From the NCBI RefSeq assembly GCF_037975245.1, contig NC_092575.1, positions 77,001 to 141,000 on the forward strand: DNA of 64,000 nucleotides, given 5' to 3'. Both the position numbers and the translations under genes were made by a program. This document shows, piece after piece, positions 33,055 through 45,790 of this stretch (within the stretch, counting starts at the first letter, position 1; every line of letters begins with the position of its first letter). A model generated the notes under the pieces. It saw only the letters and a program-made list of their open reading frames with translations, ran no database searches and was not told the origin of the DNA. Origin of the DNA: Apostichopus japonicus. Lineage: Eukaryota; Echinodermata; Holothuroidea; Aspidochirotida; Stichopodidae.

Positions 33055-34605
33055 GATTTGAAGTGTGGGACGATCTGAAGACAGTGTCGGAAGATCTGAT
33101 GACAATGTGGGATTATCTGGAAATAGTGACGGAGGATCTGAATACAGTGTCGGAAGATCTGAAGATGGTGTCGGATGATCTGAAGACAGTGTCGGGTGAT
33201 GTGATGACAGTGTCGGAGGATCTGATGACAATGTGGGAAGATCTGAAGACATTGTGGGATTATCTGGAAATAGTGACGGAGGATCTGAATACAGTGTCGG
33301 AAGATCTGAAGACAGTGTCGGATGATCTGAAGACAGTGTCGGGTGATCTGAAGACAATGTGGGAAGATCTGAAGACATTGTGGGATTATCTGGAAATAGT
33401 GACGGAGGATCTGAATACAGTGTCGGGAGATATGAAGATGGTGTCGGATGATATGAAGACAGTGTCGGATGATCTGAAGACAGTGTCGGATGATCTGATG
33501 ACAATGTGGGAAGATCTGAAGACAATGTGGGAAGATCTGAAGACATTGTGGGATTATCTGGAAAGAGTGACGGAGGATCTGAATACAGTGTCGGAAGATC
33601 TGAAGATGGTGTCGGATGATCTGAAGACAGTGTCGGATGATCTGATGACAATGTGGGAAGATCTGAAGACATTGTGGGATTATCTGGAAATGGTGTCGGA
33701 GGATCTGAAGACAGTGTCGGATGATCTGATGACAAAGTGGGAAGATCTGAAGACTATGTGGGATGATCTGAAGACATCGTGGGATTATCTGGAAATAGTG
33801 CCGGAGGATCTGAAGACAATGTGGGATGATGTGAAGACAGTGTCGGGAGGATCTGAAGACATCGTGGGATTATCTGGAAATAGTGCCGGAGGATCTGAAG
33901 ACAATGTCGGATGATCTGAAGACAGTGTCAGATGATCTGAAGACAGTGTTGGAAGATCTGATGACAATGTCGGATGATCTGAAGACATCGTGGGATAATC
34001 TGGAAATAGTGCCGGAGGATCTGAAGACATCGTGGGATTATCTGGAAATAGTGTCGGATGATCTGAAGACAGTGTCGGAAGATCTGATGACAATGTGGGA
34101 TGATGTGAAGACAGTGTCGAGAGATCTGATGACAGTGTCGGATGATCTGAAGACATCGTGGGATTATCTAGAAATAGTGCCGGAGGATCTGATGACAATG
34201 TGGGATGATGTGAAGACAGTGTCAGAAGATCTGAAGACAGTGTCGGATGATGTGAAGACAGTGTCGGATGATCTGATGACAATGTCGGATGATCTGAAAA
34301 CATCATGGGATTATCTGGAAATAGTCTCGAAGGATCTGATGACAATGTGGGATGATGTGAAGAGTGTCGGGAGGATCTGATGACAATGTGGGATGATCTG
34401 AAGACATTGTCGGATGATGTGAAGACAATGTGGGAAGATCTGAAGACATTGTGGGATTATCTGGAAATAGTGCCGGAGGATCTGAAGACAGTGTCGGAGG
34501 ATCTGAAGACAGTGTCGGAAGATCTGATGACAATGTGGGAAGATCTGAAGACAATGTCGGATGATCTGAAGACAATGTCGGATGATCTGAAGAGTGTGGG
34601 ATAAT
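33055..34605. repeat. 21-bp minisatellite open on both strands
   Basis: About 74 copies of a 21-bp unit (gatctgaagacagtgtcgga and variants with aatgtggga or attatctggaaatagtg). As 21 is a multiple of three, both strands stay open for hundreds of codons: plus frames give DLKTVSD heptads (33063-33914, 33883-34380), minus frames give SSDHPTL (32977-33735, 33785-34345). Insertions shift the frame several times, and there is no splice or promoter evidence, so I treat it as non-coding. Confidence 0.9.
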
Positions 34606-36052
34606 TTGAAGATAGAGTGGTATGTTTTGAAGAGTGTATTGTGTTTTAACGACAGTGTGGGATGATTTAAGGAAAGAATGCTATGTGATAATTTGACGAC
34701 TGTGGGAATTCTGTAACTATAGGTGTCGCTGTTTGTCAAGGGGCCTGAGACAGACTTGCTAGACTTTCCCGATTTATGTGTAAATAGCTAGTCGCTCATG
34801 ATTGGTCGGAAAAGTTATGTCATCACCATTGAAACCTCCACTTCGCGGTTACCCCAAATCCATCCGTTGCAACGAAGATATACCCGTTCTATATGTACAG
34901 TGTTTATTCAATAATTTCCTCTATATATGATTTGGCCCAAGTGGAGATACATATAATTCAACAGAAAGTTGGGTAAATTAAACCTTGGTAATTCGAGTAC
35001 CATTTTCCAAGTTTTAAACAGGAAACTTCAGACTAACTATAGAGTCCTAATCTAGTCGCGCAATTCAATCACGTACATATATTGATTCAAACTATTGCTG
35101 CTGTCATGTTTTGCTTAAATTCATTCAAGACTCGGGAACTCCGTCTTGAAGTTGATTTTAGTGTACCCATTCCATGCACGAAGCGAATTCCAACTTCTTC
35201 AATAGAACGGCTCACGAATCTTCGATAACGTAAACACGAACCCAATGGAATATTGCGTATGTATCATAAATAGGGTTCACATGTGTTCCAAGCATTAAAA
35301 GTAAAGTGAGGGCGTTTGGAAGGAAACCCAGTAACTAAGTGTCACAGGTCAATCAACAACAAATATTAATCTATTCAGCTTAGGCACCACGCATGTTTCA
35401 GTGACGTCAGTAAACTCATTCATGTTTTGACATTTTAAGCCACATTGATCCTTATCATTCTTCTCATTCAGTGTACGTCTTCCAACTCCCAAGCGATCAT
35501 TACTGATGCTGACGTCACGAGCAATCTGATTGGCTGAAAACTCCAGTTGCAAACCTGTTTGGGAAAACAAAATCGCCACCGGGAGTCTACCGGCTTTTAA
35601 GCGATCTACTAGTTTACGGGATAACAATCCCCGCATATACTTTTCGGCATTAATTGCTATCAGAAATACTAGTCTCTCGTATGTTTTTACCTTTGTAAGG
35701 AGCGTGAAGAAAACGAACAATTTAATAAAAAAGACATTGTGCCATTACCTTCTTCATCACTTAACGTAGGCGTGTCAATTACTTTTACGTAGTGTAATAC
35801 TGCGGAGGCGACGTGTTGGTGTTGTAAAAGTATTCACGCCCATTCGCAACGTAAGCTTACTTTGTAATTAGGAAACTTAGAATGCCCCTGTCGCCAACGA
35901 TAATACGGCTGCGCTAATCAACACGTATTAACTAATCCTCTAGTGGCGTAGCAGAACGGGGTATAGAGAAGTGCCTCCACAGTAAATGTCTACAACAAGA
36001 CGACCACAATTGGCAAAAGAGAAAAAAAAGAGCTATGCTATCTATATGATAG
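34606..36052. other. Intergenic, one unrecognised open frame
   Basis: A minus-strand frame at 35349-35720 (123 codons) has a possible Arg-rich, amphipathic middle but matches nothing I know. Otherwise unique AT-rich DNA. Confidence 0.3.
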
Positions 36053-36060
36053 TCGATAGG

Positions 36061-37037
36061 CGGGTGTGTCTAAAACGAAGACCTCTAAAACGAAGATCGA
36101 AGACTGGTGAAATCTCTAAAACAAAGACATCTAAAACGAAGACTTCCTTTTCGAGAATCGCAATATAGGCAAATCTCGAAAAGGAAGACCGAATAACGAT
36201 GCCCTGCAATAATAATCATTTAAAACAGATACAATCATCATGAAACTCTCCGAGAAGATCATACAAGGTTTAATGGCCGTGTCAGCCCTAGGGACGGGGA
36301 GTGGGGATTATGAAACAAGTAGTTCATGGTAAGGAGCATTGCATTAAAGCTTATGGGCATCCGTACAACTGTGATCTATTTACGCCTTTTTCAAAATTAA
36401 CCATTGACTTTATTTGTCAGTTTTCCCGATCTCTTTTTCTTCATATTGTCAGTCTCATCTTCCATGGAAAATGAACATTTAAGAAGCATTTCACCAGTAT
36501 AGTTGCAGATACGACACGAATTTAGCTTGAAATATCGAAGTCTTCTTTTTTTCGATCTTCGTTTTCGAGATTTGCAGTATAGGCAAATCTCGAATTCCAA
36601 TGAAGATGAGACAGACAATATGAAGATCAGGAAACCTGACAAATAAAATCAATCGTGACCGCAATTATGAAAAAGCCGTAATAGAGTATAGTTGTACGGA
36701 TGCCCATAAGCTTACATGACTTGCGCCTTACCACCATGGAGGTAAAATCAGCTGTTTTTACCTCCATGTTACCACGTAACCGATGGTTTCATAATCACCA
36801 CTCCCCCGTCCCTAGGGCTGACACGGCCATTAAACCTTATATGATCTACTCGGAGAGTTTCATGACGATTGTATTTGTTTTAAATGATTATTATTGCATG
36901 TCTTCGTTATTCGGTCTTCCTTTTCGAGATTTGCCTATATTGCAAATCTCGAAAACGAAGATCGAAAAACGAAGACATCTTTATTTGTTTCCATTTTTCC
37001 AGTCTTCTATCTTCGGTCTTCGTTTTAGACACACCCG
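36061..37037. mobile_element. Foldback DNA element with long inverted arms
   Basis: An element of 977 bp with exact 8-bp target duplication TCGATAGG (36053-36060 and 37038-37045). Ends are CGGGTGTGTCTAAAACGAAG and its reverse complement. The inverted arms extend far inward: tttaatggccgtgtcagccc at about 36270 is mirrored near 36835, and the cataagctttaatgc/gcccataagc region is mirrored near 36700. The centre holds a third copy of the gaagatcgaaa/gcaaatctcg motif. No transposase. The 8-bp duplication suggests hAT or P superfamily. Confidence 0.88.
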
Positions 37038-37072
37038 TCGATAGGCTACTAGTGTTTATTGAAAGGTGTGAG

Positions 37073-39339
37073 CATGGGCGGCGATCCGTACTTCCGAGTG
37101 GGGGGGATATGACCTTGTTGACTATCTAAGCGTAGCGCCAGCATGGGTTGGCGCGAAGCGTACAAGAAAATTTTGGGATTTACAAACCCTCTAGATGGCC
37201 GGAAACGGCACTTCCCGAGGTTTCCAAGCGGCGTATACCCAACTTTAAAATAGGGATATCATGTCCGAAATATCTCATAATCAGGATCCAAAATACTTTG
37301 TTATTTTTTATTTCGGGTGTTATTTTGGGGAAATTGCCCCTGTCAGTCTTGTTTCAGGCGCTACGTTAGAATGTTCGAGAGCTCTTTTATATTATTCGAC
37401 GAAGAAAATGGCCTCATGCAGGCTATTATAGGCTTATACACATGCAATACACAATTACACATAGTTACATTCCTAGGGACCGATTGCTAGGGCATCCAGG
37501 TGAAACGTGTATTACCCTGGTAACATGAGATTCTCAGCGGTTCGAGGGAACATGTACGTGTGTAGGCCTACTATAGGGCCTATATGAATACTATGAGAGT
37601 GCATATATGTACTATATCAATACCGTGGGCGCAATAATACATTTTGTTGTTATAGGGCCAATGAAGCCTACAGTCAACTATTCTTGCTTTATAAAGACGG
37701 TTTATTTGAAAAGATCGCACTGCGTTTATGGTAGGCGAGAAATGAAGCTAAAAAAGAGCCGTACATTCACGATGATGCATATAAACAAGGGCGTAGGAAC
37801 CGGGGGGGCTGGGGGCGCCAGCCCCCCCAGTGAAAAATGTGGAGGGGCGGAAGTATCATTCCGCCCCCCCGCTTCGCAAGTCCGAAAACCCCTTTTTCAT
37901 TTCCAAATGAGAAAAAAATATCTCATTTGGAGCACCAAATTGCATCTAAGGCCAGGTGAAAATACAAAATTAAGTTTACAAAATGGAGTGGGTATTGAAG
38001 TGTGCTATATTGCACTAAATTGCATCTGAGGCCACCTGGAAATGCAAAATTTTCCAAAGGGGAGGGGGAGACCCCCTCCCCTTAGACCTTGTCGTTTTAT
38101 TCATGTTTTAGTCAAAACTTAAAACTTTTAAAATCTCTCTAATAATACAACTTTGAGATATAGTGATGTTTAAAATACATCCCTAATAAAATTCTTGTCA
38201 TATTTTAGGTCCCTTCTTGAAAGAAAAAAGCAGTTATTAGTATAAACGAATATTCTTTCTGTTTTTCTTTCCATTTGAAGGACATTATAAAATGTTCAAC
38301 ATACATCCCTGATATAATTCTAGTCAGATTTTAGGTCCCTTCCTAAAAACAAAAAATTATTATAGTATAAACAAATATATTCTTTTTGTTTTTCGTTCCA
38401 TTTGAAGGACATTAGACTCTACGGTGGTCGTTGAGAAGTCAGAGATGGATTCCTAAATTTGAAATCTTGAACAGATTTACGATACTACAATGTTTAATTT
38501 ACATCGCTGAAAAATGTTGTCCTATTTTATGTCCCTTCTTTAAAACAAAACAGTTATTAGTATAAAAATATACTATTTCTGTGTGAAGACATTAGACTCT
38601 ACGGTAGTCGTTGGGAAGTCAGAGAAAAATTTATGACAAATTTATAACAAAATTATGAGATCTCTTCATTAAACAAACAATTATTTCATTTTAATTATTA
38701 CACACAAAAGTAGGATTAATTCATGAAACTTCATATTTTTGGCTGAAATGAACATTCCTCTAATACTAGACAGCCTTATGGTTTTATCAATTTTGAGTAA
38801 CAATTAAAATTAATAATTAGCAGACGAAACGGGGTCGGAAATAAATTGATATTTTTGATATTGGATAGCCTGCTTAGGTATATCACGGTGTGATCTCAGA
38901 AGGTTTTTCCCATCCGCCAAACTAAGCATCAACGAGATTTAGTCCTTCATATTTCCTTCTCATTTCCAAATGAGAAGAAAATCTCATTTGGAGCACCAAA
39001 TTGCATCTAAGTCCAAAATTATATACAAAATGGAGTGGGTGGGTTGAAGTGTGCTATATTGCACCAAATTGCATCTGAGGCCACCTGAAAATGCAAAAAA
39101 ATTCAAAAGGGGAGGGGGGACACCCCCTCCCCTTAGACCCCTCCCCAGGCCGGCCATCAGTCTTCAGCCCCCCCCACTCAAAAGTGCCTTCCTACGCCAC
39201 TGCATATAAAGGCATGAAAATATTCTTATCCCTGGCATTTGGTGGGGGGGGGGGGATATGGTGTATTACATTCCCTCCACCCATTTTCATGGGGGGATAT
39301 ATCCCCCCCTTCCCCCCCCCCCCAGGATCGCCGCCCATG
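37073..39339. mobile_element. hAT-like element (outer)
   Basis: The ends CATGGGCGGCGATCC and GGATCGCCGCCCATG are perfect 15-bp inverted repeats. GGTGTGAG is repeated exactly outside (37065-37072 and 39340-39347). The left part shares the GGCGCGAAGCGTACAAGAAA block with elements near 7080, 8300, 41600 and 41890. It is interrupted by another element at 37786-39202, without which it would be about 840 bp. Frames at 37148-37369 and 37607-38029 are transposon sequence. Confidence 0.92.
37786..39202. mobile_element. hAT-like element nested inside the outer one
   Basis: The ends CAAGGGCGTAGGAA and TTCCTACGCCACTG form a 14-bp inverted repeat with two mismatches, close to the common hAT end CAGTGGCGTAG. 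The target duplication CATATAAA is exact (37778-37785 and 39203-39210). Inside, a block near 37905-38100 (catttccaaatgagaaaaaa, aaaggggagggggagacccc) recurs near 38960-39145, so the element has long internal direct repeats. No transposase frame. Confidence 0.9.
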
Positions 39340-39347
39340 GGTGTGAG

Positions 39348-40047
39348 CTGTTTCTGCTGTTTAGTAAGTAAGATTGATTAAGGGATTGACTCTTTTAGTC
39401 AAAGATGCGTGCAAAGTATGGAACTTGATTGTAATAAAACATCTCCATTTGGGTCAGATTGGGCCAACCAGTAGGCAGGATGTTTTTGTATATGTTGGAT
39501 ATCGCTAACATATGCAGAGCCGAAGCCACTGGGTTCATAGGGGCACCTACCTACCTATTTTCGCAATATTTCAAATTAATGTCGATTCCATGTTAGATGA
39601 CCAGTTTCCAATATATCGTCGGCTAAAACTATTCCGTAGTCCAATCGGCCAAATAGGGTGAAAAAACTTTATAAATCAAAAGATTTTGATTTGGAACATT
39701 GTTTATGCATATTTTAAGAGAGAAGAAGAATCTTGTTTAGAATGATAGATGAACTTGCTTTATTTCTTTTCATGATTTACTGATTTATTTCCTTCAGCGA
39801 TTCTTGGATAATCAAGTGTACATCTAAATGTAATCGACGAAGGGGGTGATATGTCCGGTACACAGGATTTTGTAACTTCACTCGACTAACATAGTCAAGA
39901 TCACATGGTCACATACCCAATGTCAATAGTGTTACATCACCTTCGCACATTGTTCAAACAAGGTTTCGTTCTTTTCTTCTCTTTCCATTGTTTTGAACAA
40001 GCATTGGGCTCGGTTTCAACGATCAACACAACAGTTGCGAAACTAAA
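39348..40047. other. Intergenic spacer
   Basis: Unique AT-rich sequence between two transposon clusters; nothing recognised. Confidence 0.4.
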
Positions 40048-40055
40048 TACCTAAC

Positions 40056-42103
40056 CACTGGCGGATCCAAGGGGGGGCCAAGGCCCCCCCCCCCCAAAGG
40101 TGAGCCAAAAAGTGTTTCCGAACATCCGCTAAATCATATGATTGGAAATTAAAAAAATCGAGATGAATAGCAGTGGTAGACTAGTCTAAACCTTTTCGTT
40201 TTCTGGTTTAAAATTAAATGCAGAGCTCCCAACTGACCCGCAATTCGCGGGAATTAGACCCGCATTCTAACACCCAAACCCGCTGACCCGCACAAGCGTC
40301 CGAAAAAACCGCATTGTATTGTCAAGTATACATAAAAAATTTGCATCAAATTTTGACTTAGCAACCATCATTTCTTTAGCATTTAGCATAATAGAGTATA
40401 AAACCTCCTTAACAGCATCATTTGAACCTCAAATTAGCCTATAATTCTTTTCATTGGGGCGAGCAGCGAACATTTTCATGCCACGGGAAAGAATGAATTA
40501 TCACCTACTATTCAATTTATTGATTTTACACACACAAAAATGCATATTTCTCAGAAAATTTTGGGTGACAAAAGCCTTTCTAAGTGCCACTATTTTACAT
40601 GTAGGCATCACCGGGATTCCAAAAAAATTCAAAAGGGGAGGGGGAACCCCCTCCCCTTATACCCCTCCCCCAGGACGGCGATTCGTGGCATGGACCAGCA
40701 TTTGCCTTCTCAAGAGTTGGGAGCTATGTAAATGTATGAGCATGAGGATTTACAGTATAACACCATTTTGCAGTTACAGGCTGGTTGTAAGAAATTTATA
40801 ACCTATGAGAAATATTTTTTTGAGAAAGATGATCCCAACTTTGTTTTATAAATATTTTAGAAAATTACACCTGGGAAACATTTTTTTAGAAGGAAATTAA
40901 CATCGCCATTGTACACTTTTGTCGCACCAAACTGCATCTGAGGGCAGTGGCGGCGGAACAGGGGGATTGGGGGCTCAGCCCCCAATGAAAAAGTTGAGGG
41001 GCAAATGCATGACAAGCCCCCCCCCCCCCCAATATTTACCAAGGCTCCGAAACGTGCATCAGCCCATTTTTCAATGCATACTTGTCGATCTGTCCGATGC
41101 ACACGTATACTATATAGGTGTAATAATTTTAGTAATTGCTGGGGGACCCTCGGCCCGTCCCCTGGCTATAGACCACATTGTCACCCCAACCGCGTCTTCA
41201 CGCCCCGTAAAAAGTGGAAGCAGTGAGTGTGAGTACCGGTAAGCGTAACACAACTTCGTCGTAGGCCAATGACTTGCCTCATTTCAGCCAGTTCTCCAAC
41301 ATACCCTTACTTAGTGGCGCAGCGTCCATATATACAGACAGGGGGCGGATGCCCCCCCCCCCCTGACGGACTCAAATGGACTGCTGGCGCCCTTTTCAGC
41401 TTTTCACTACTTTTTATTTATTCGAGATTATTGACTATTTTATTGCGCTCTCATATACCTATTGACATTTGTCATATTCTGTTGGTGTAATTTTCTGACA
41501 AAATGGCGACGACACCTATTTATTCTCCGTTCATCTGCAAATTAGCAAGGCCCGGAAGGGTCATTTCCTGCAATCTAGGGAGTATCTTTACTCAAAAATT
41601 TTCTGTACGCTCCGCGCCAACCTGTGGTGGCGCTCCGCTTAGATAGTGTCGAAAGCGTCCCACTGCCCTTACTACACTCAAAAACGTCTTTACGAGTACA
41701 CTACGAGTAAGAGCTACTCTCTACTGAATATACAAATTACAATGTTTTTATAGACTATTACGTGCAATCTGAGAAATTGCAGGCTTGAGACCCATATTTT
41801 AGGGCTAGGTATTCTCAGCATAAAACACTCGGGAAGTGCCGTTTCCGGCCATCTGGGGGTTTGAAAAAACCCAAAATTTTCTTGTACGCTCCGCGCCAAC
41901 CGATGGTGGCGCTTCGCTTAGATAGTCTCCACACATTAGCCCCCCCCCCCCAATAATTTTTCCGTTCCGCCGCGCCTGTCTGAGGGCATTCAGCAATAGA
42001 AATTTTCAAAAGGGGAGGGGGCACCCCCTCCTTAGACCCCTCCCCCATATCACTCTAATGCCACTTTGGCCCCTCCCAAACAAAGGCCCTGGATCCGCCA
42101 GTG
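40056..42103. mobile_element. hAT-like element (outer)
   Basis: The ends CACTGGCGGATCC and GGATCCGCCAGTG are perfect inverted repeats. The target duplication TACCTAAC is exact (40048-40055 and 42104-42111). Runs of G and C occur just inside both ends. A second element lies within it at 40945-41978. Small open frames such as 40454-40801 and 41815-42048 are repeat sequence. Confidence 0.92.
40945..41978. mobile_element. hAT-like element nested inside the outer one
   Basis: The ends CAGTGGCGGCGGAAC and GTTCCGCCGCGCCTG are inverted repeats with few mismatches. The target duplication TCTGAGGG is exact (40937-40944 and 41979-41986). The right part, read on the minus strand, carries the GGCACTTCCCGAG and AAGCGAAGCGCCACCA block shared with the 37073 element. 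A related half block also lies near 41545-41650. Confidence 0.92.
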
Positions 42104-42329
42104 TACCTAACTACTACTAATGGTCATGAATGCATTTATATTCCAAATGCATCCACTTTTAAATATTCAGATTAAATTCAAAGTTTGAAGAAAAGGTATA
42201 TCTAAGACTTGATTTTATGTAACAACAACTAATGCAACAGCAACAATAATAATATAGTCGTCCGGCACTCACTAACCTTACAAGAACATATGCGATCTTA
42301 CTAAATGATATACAGATATACTTTGTCAT

Positions 42330-44300
42330 GGAATAGTTCAGAAAACAAGACATCACCTCATTGTGATGCACATCTCTAGTATCATTACATATACTTTGTC
42401 ATGGAATAGTTCAGAAAACAAGACATCACCTCATTGTGATGCACATCTCTAGTATCATTACATATACTTTGTCATGGAATAGTTCAGAAAACAAGACTTC
42501 ACCTCATTGTGATGCACATCTCTAGAATCATAGCATATACTTTGTCATGGAATAGTTCAGAAAACAAGATAGCACCTCACTGTGATGCACATCTCTAGTA
42601 TCATTACATATACTTTGTCATGGAATAGTTCAGAAAACAAGACTTCACCTCATTGTGATGCACATCTCTAGTATCATAGCATATACTTTGTCATGGAATA
42701 GTTTAGAAAACAAGACATCACCTCATTGTGATGCACATCTCTAGTATCATTACATATACTTTGTCATGGAATAGTTCAGAAAACAAGACTTCACCTCATT
42801 GTGATGCATATCTCTAGTATCATTACATATACTTTGTCATGGAATAGTTCAGAAAACTAGACATCACCTCATTGTGATGCACATCTCTAGTATCATTACA
42901 TATACTTTGTCATGGAATAGTTCAGAAAACAAGACAGCACCTCACTGTGATGCACATCTCTAGTATCATTACATATACTATACTTTGTCATGGAATAGTT
43001 CAGAAAACAAGACAGCACCTCATTGTGATGCACATCTCTAGTATCATAGCATATACTTTGTCATGGAAAAGTTCAGAAAACAAGACATCACCTCATTGTG
43101 ATGCACATCTCTAGTATCATTACATATACTTTGTCATGGAATAGTTCAGAAAACAAGATAGCACCTCATTGTGATGCACATCTCTAGTATCATTACATAT
43201 ACTTTGTCATGGAATAGTTCAGAAACCAGGCCTTAACCTCATTGTGATGCACATCTCTAGTATCATAGCATATACTTTGTCATGGAAAAGTTCAGAAAAC
43301 AAGACATCACCTCATTGTGATGCACATCTCTAGTATCATAGCATATATTTTGTCATGGAATAGTTCAGAAAACAAGAATTCACCTCATTGTGATGCACAT
43401 CTCTAGTATCATAGCATATACTTTGTCATGGAATAGTTCAGAAAACAAGACAGCACCTCACTGTGATGCACATCTCTTTTGTCATGGAATAGGTCAGAAA
43501 ACAAGACAGCACCTCAGTGTGATGCACATCTCTAGTATCATAGCATATACTTTGTCATGGAATAGTTCAGAAAACAAGACAGCACCTCACTGTGATGCAC
43601 ATCTCTTTTGTCATGGAATAGTTCAGAAAACAAGACAGCACCTAATTGTGATGCACATCTCTAGTATCATAGCATATACTTTGTCATGGAATAGTTCAGA
43701 AAACAAGACAGCACCTCAGTGTGATGCACATCTCTTTTGTCATGAAATAGTTCAGAAAACAAGACAGCACCTCATTGTGATGCAAATCTCTAGAATCATA
43801 GCATATACTTTGTCATGGAATAGTTCAGAAAACAAGAAATCACCTCATTGTGATGCACATCTCTAGTATCATAGCATATGCTTTGTCATGGAAGAGATCA
43901 GAAAACAAGACATCACCTCATTGTGATGCACATCTCTAGTATCATTACATATACTTTGTCATGGAATAGTTCAGAAAACAAGACTTCACCTCATTGTGAT
44001 GCATATCTCTAGTATCATAGCATATACTTTGTCATGGAATAGTTCAGAAAACAAGACTTCACCTCATTGTGATGCACATCTCTAGTATCATTACATATAC
44101 TTTGTCATGGAATAGTTCAGAAAACAAGACATCACCTCATTGTGATGCACATCTCTAGTATCATAACATATACTTTGTCATGGAATAGTTCAGAAAACAA
44201 GACATCACCTCATTGTGATGCACATCTCTAGTATCATAACATATACTTTTTCATGGAGTAGTTCAGAAAACAAGTGATGTACATCTCTAGTATCATGGAA
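42330..44300. repeat. 73-bp satellite
   Basis: About 26 copies of a 73-bp unit (tactttgtcatggaatagtt, cagaaaacaagacatcacct, cattgtgatgcacatctcta). Some units near 43470-43740 lack about 21 bp (tctag...tatac) and alternate with full ones. The open frame at 43390-43866 is a product of this alternation. Confidence 0.95.
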
Positions 44301-44379
44301 ATCACAGACATCAAGCTTAATGTCTTGCACATTTGTCCCTGAATAGTCTCAGAAATCCAAGTAATACCTTCAGTGTGAT

Positions 44380-45790
44380 GCACTTCCATTGTGTCAAAGG
44401 TTAGTCTCAGCATACAAGACAGTTTGATGCACTTCCATTGTGTCACAGGTTAGTCTCAGCATACAAGACAGTTTGATGCACTTCCATTGTGTCACAGGTT
44501 AGTCTCAGCATACAAGACAGTTTGATGCACTTCCATTGTGTCACAGGTTAGTCTCAGCATACAAGACAGTGTGATGCACTTCCATTGTGTCACATGTTAG
44601 TCTCAGCATACAAGACAGTGTGATGCACTTCCATTGTGTCACAGGCTAGTCTCAGCATACAAGACAGTGTGATGCACTTCCATTGTGTCACAGGCTAGTC
44701 TCAGCATACAAGACAGTTTGATGCACTTACATTGTGTCACATGTTAGTCTCAGCATACAAGACAGTGTGATGCACTTCCATTGTGTCACAGGTTAGTCTC
44801 AGCATACAAGACAGTGTGATGCACTTCCATTGTGTCACAGGCTAGTCTCAGCATACAAGACAGTTTGATGCACTTCCATTGTGTCACATGTTAGTCTCAG
44901 CATACAAGACAGTGTGATGCACTTCCATTGTGTCACAGGCTAGTCTCAGCATACAAGACAGTTTGATGCACTTCCATTGTGTCACATGTTAGTCTCAGCA
45001 TACAAGACAGTGTGATGCACTTCCATTGTGTCACAGGTTAGTCTCAGCATACAAGACAGTGTGATGCACTTCCATTGTGTCACAGGCTAGTCTCAGCATA
45101 CAAGACAGTTTGATGCACTTCCATTGTGTCACAGGTTAGTCTCAGCATACAAGACAGTTTGATGCACTTCCATTGTGTCACAGGTTAGTCTCAGCATACA
45201 AGACAGTTTGATGCACTTCCATTGTGTCACAGGTTAGTCTCAGCATACAAGACAGTGTGATGCACTTCCATTGTGTCACATGTTAGTCTCAGCATACAAG
45301 ACAGTGTGATGCACTTCCATTGTGTCACAGGCTAGTCTCAGCATACAAGACAGTGTGATGCACTTCCATTGTGTCACAGGCTAGTCTCAGCATACAAGAC
45401 AGTTTGATGCACTTCCATTGTGTCAAAGGCTAGTCTCAGCATACAAGACAATGTGATGCACTTCCATTGTGTCAAAGGCTAGTCTCAGCATACAAGACAA
45501 TGTGATGCACTTCCATTGTGTCAAAGGCTAGTCTCAGCATACAAGACAATGTGATGCACTTCCATTATGTCACAGGTTAGTCTCAGAACACAAGACATCA
45601 TGATCAGTGTGTGATGCACTTACATTGTGTCACAGGCTAGTCTCAGCATACAAGACAGTGTGATGCACTTCCATTGTGTCACAGGTTAGTCTCAGAATAC
45701 AAGACATCATGCTCAGTGTGTGATGTACTTCCATTGTGTCACAGGCTAGTCTCAGAAAACAAGACATCACGCTCAGTGTGACGAAGAAGA
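44380..45790. repeat. 49-bp satellite
   Basis: About 28 copies of a 49-bp unit (cattgtgtcacaggttagtc, tcagcatacaagacagtttg). It follows the 73-bp array directly and shares its order of motifs (gtca...gg, tag, cag/tcag, acaagaca, gtgatgcac), so both probably come from one ancestor. Variants (gtttg/gtgtg, aggtt/aggct/atgtt) are distributed in a patterned way. Confidence 0.95.

Noticed and set aside
35349..35720. 123-codon minus frame
   Set aside because: No recognisable domain and no exon-like borders that join to a neighbour.
37607..38029. 140-codon frame with GGAGGASPPS-like start
   Set aside because: It crosses the end of a nested hAT-like element; G and C runs create the glycine and proline stretches.
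42330..45790. Regular repeats that might suggest a CRISPR array
   Set aside because: The units are contiguous without unique spacers, and the window is clearly animal DNA.
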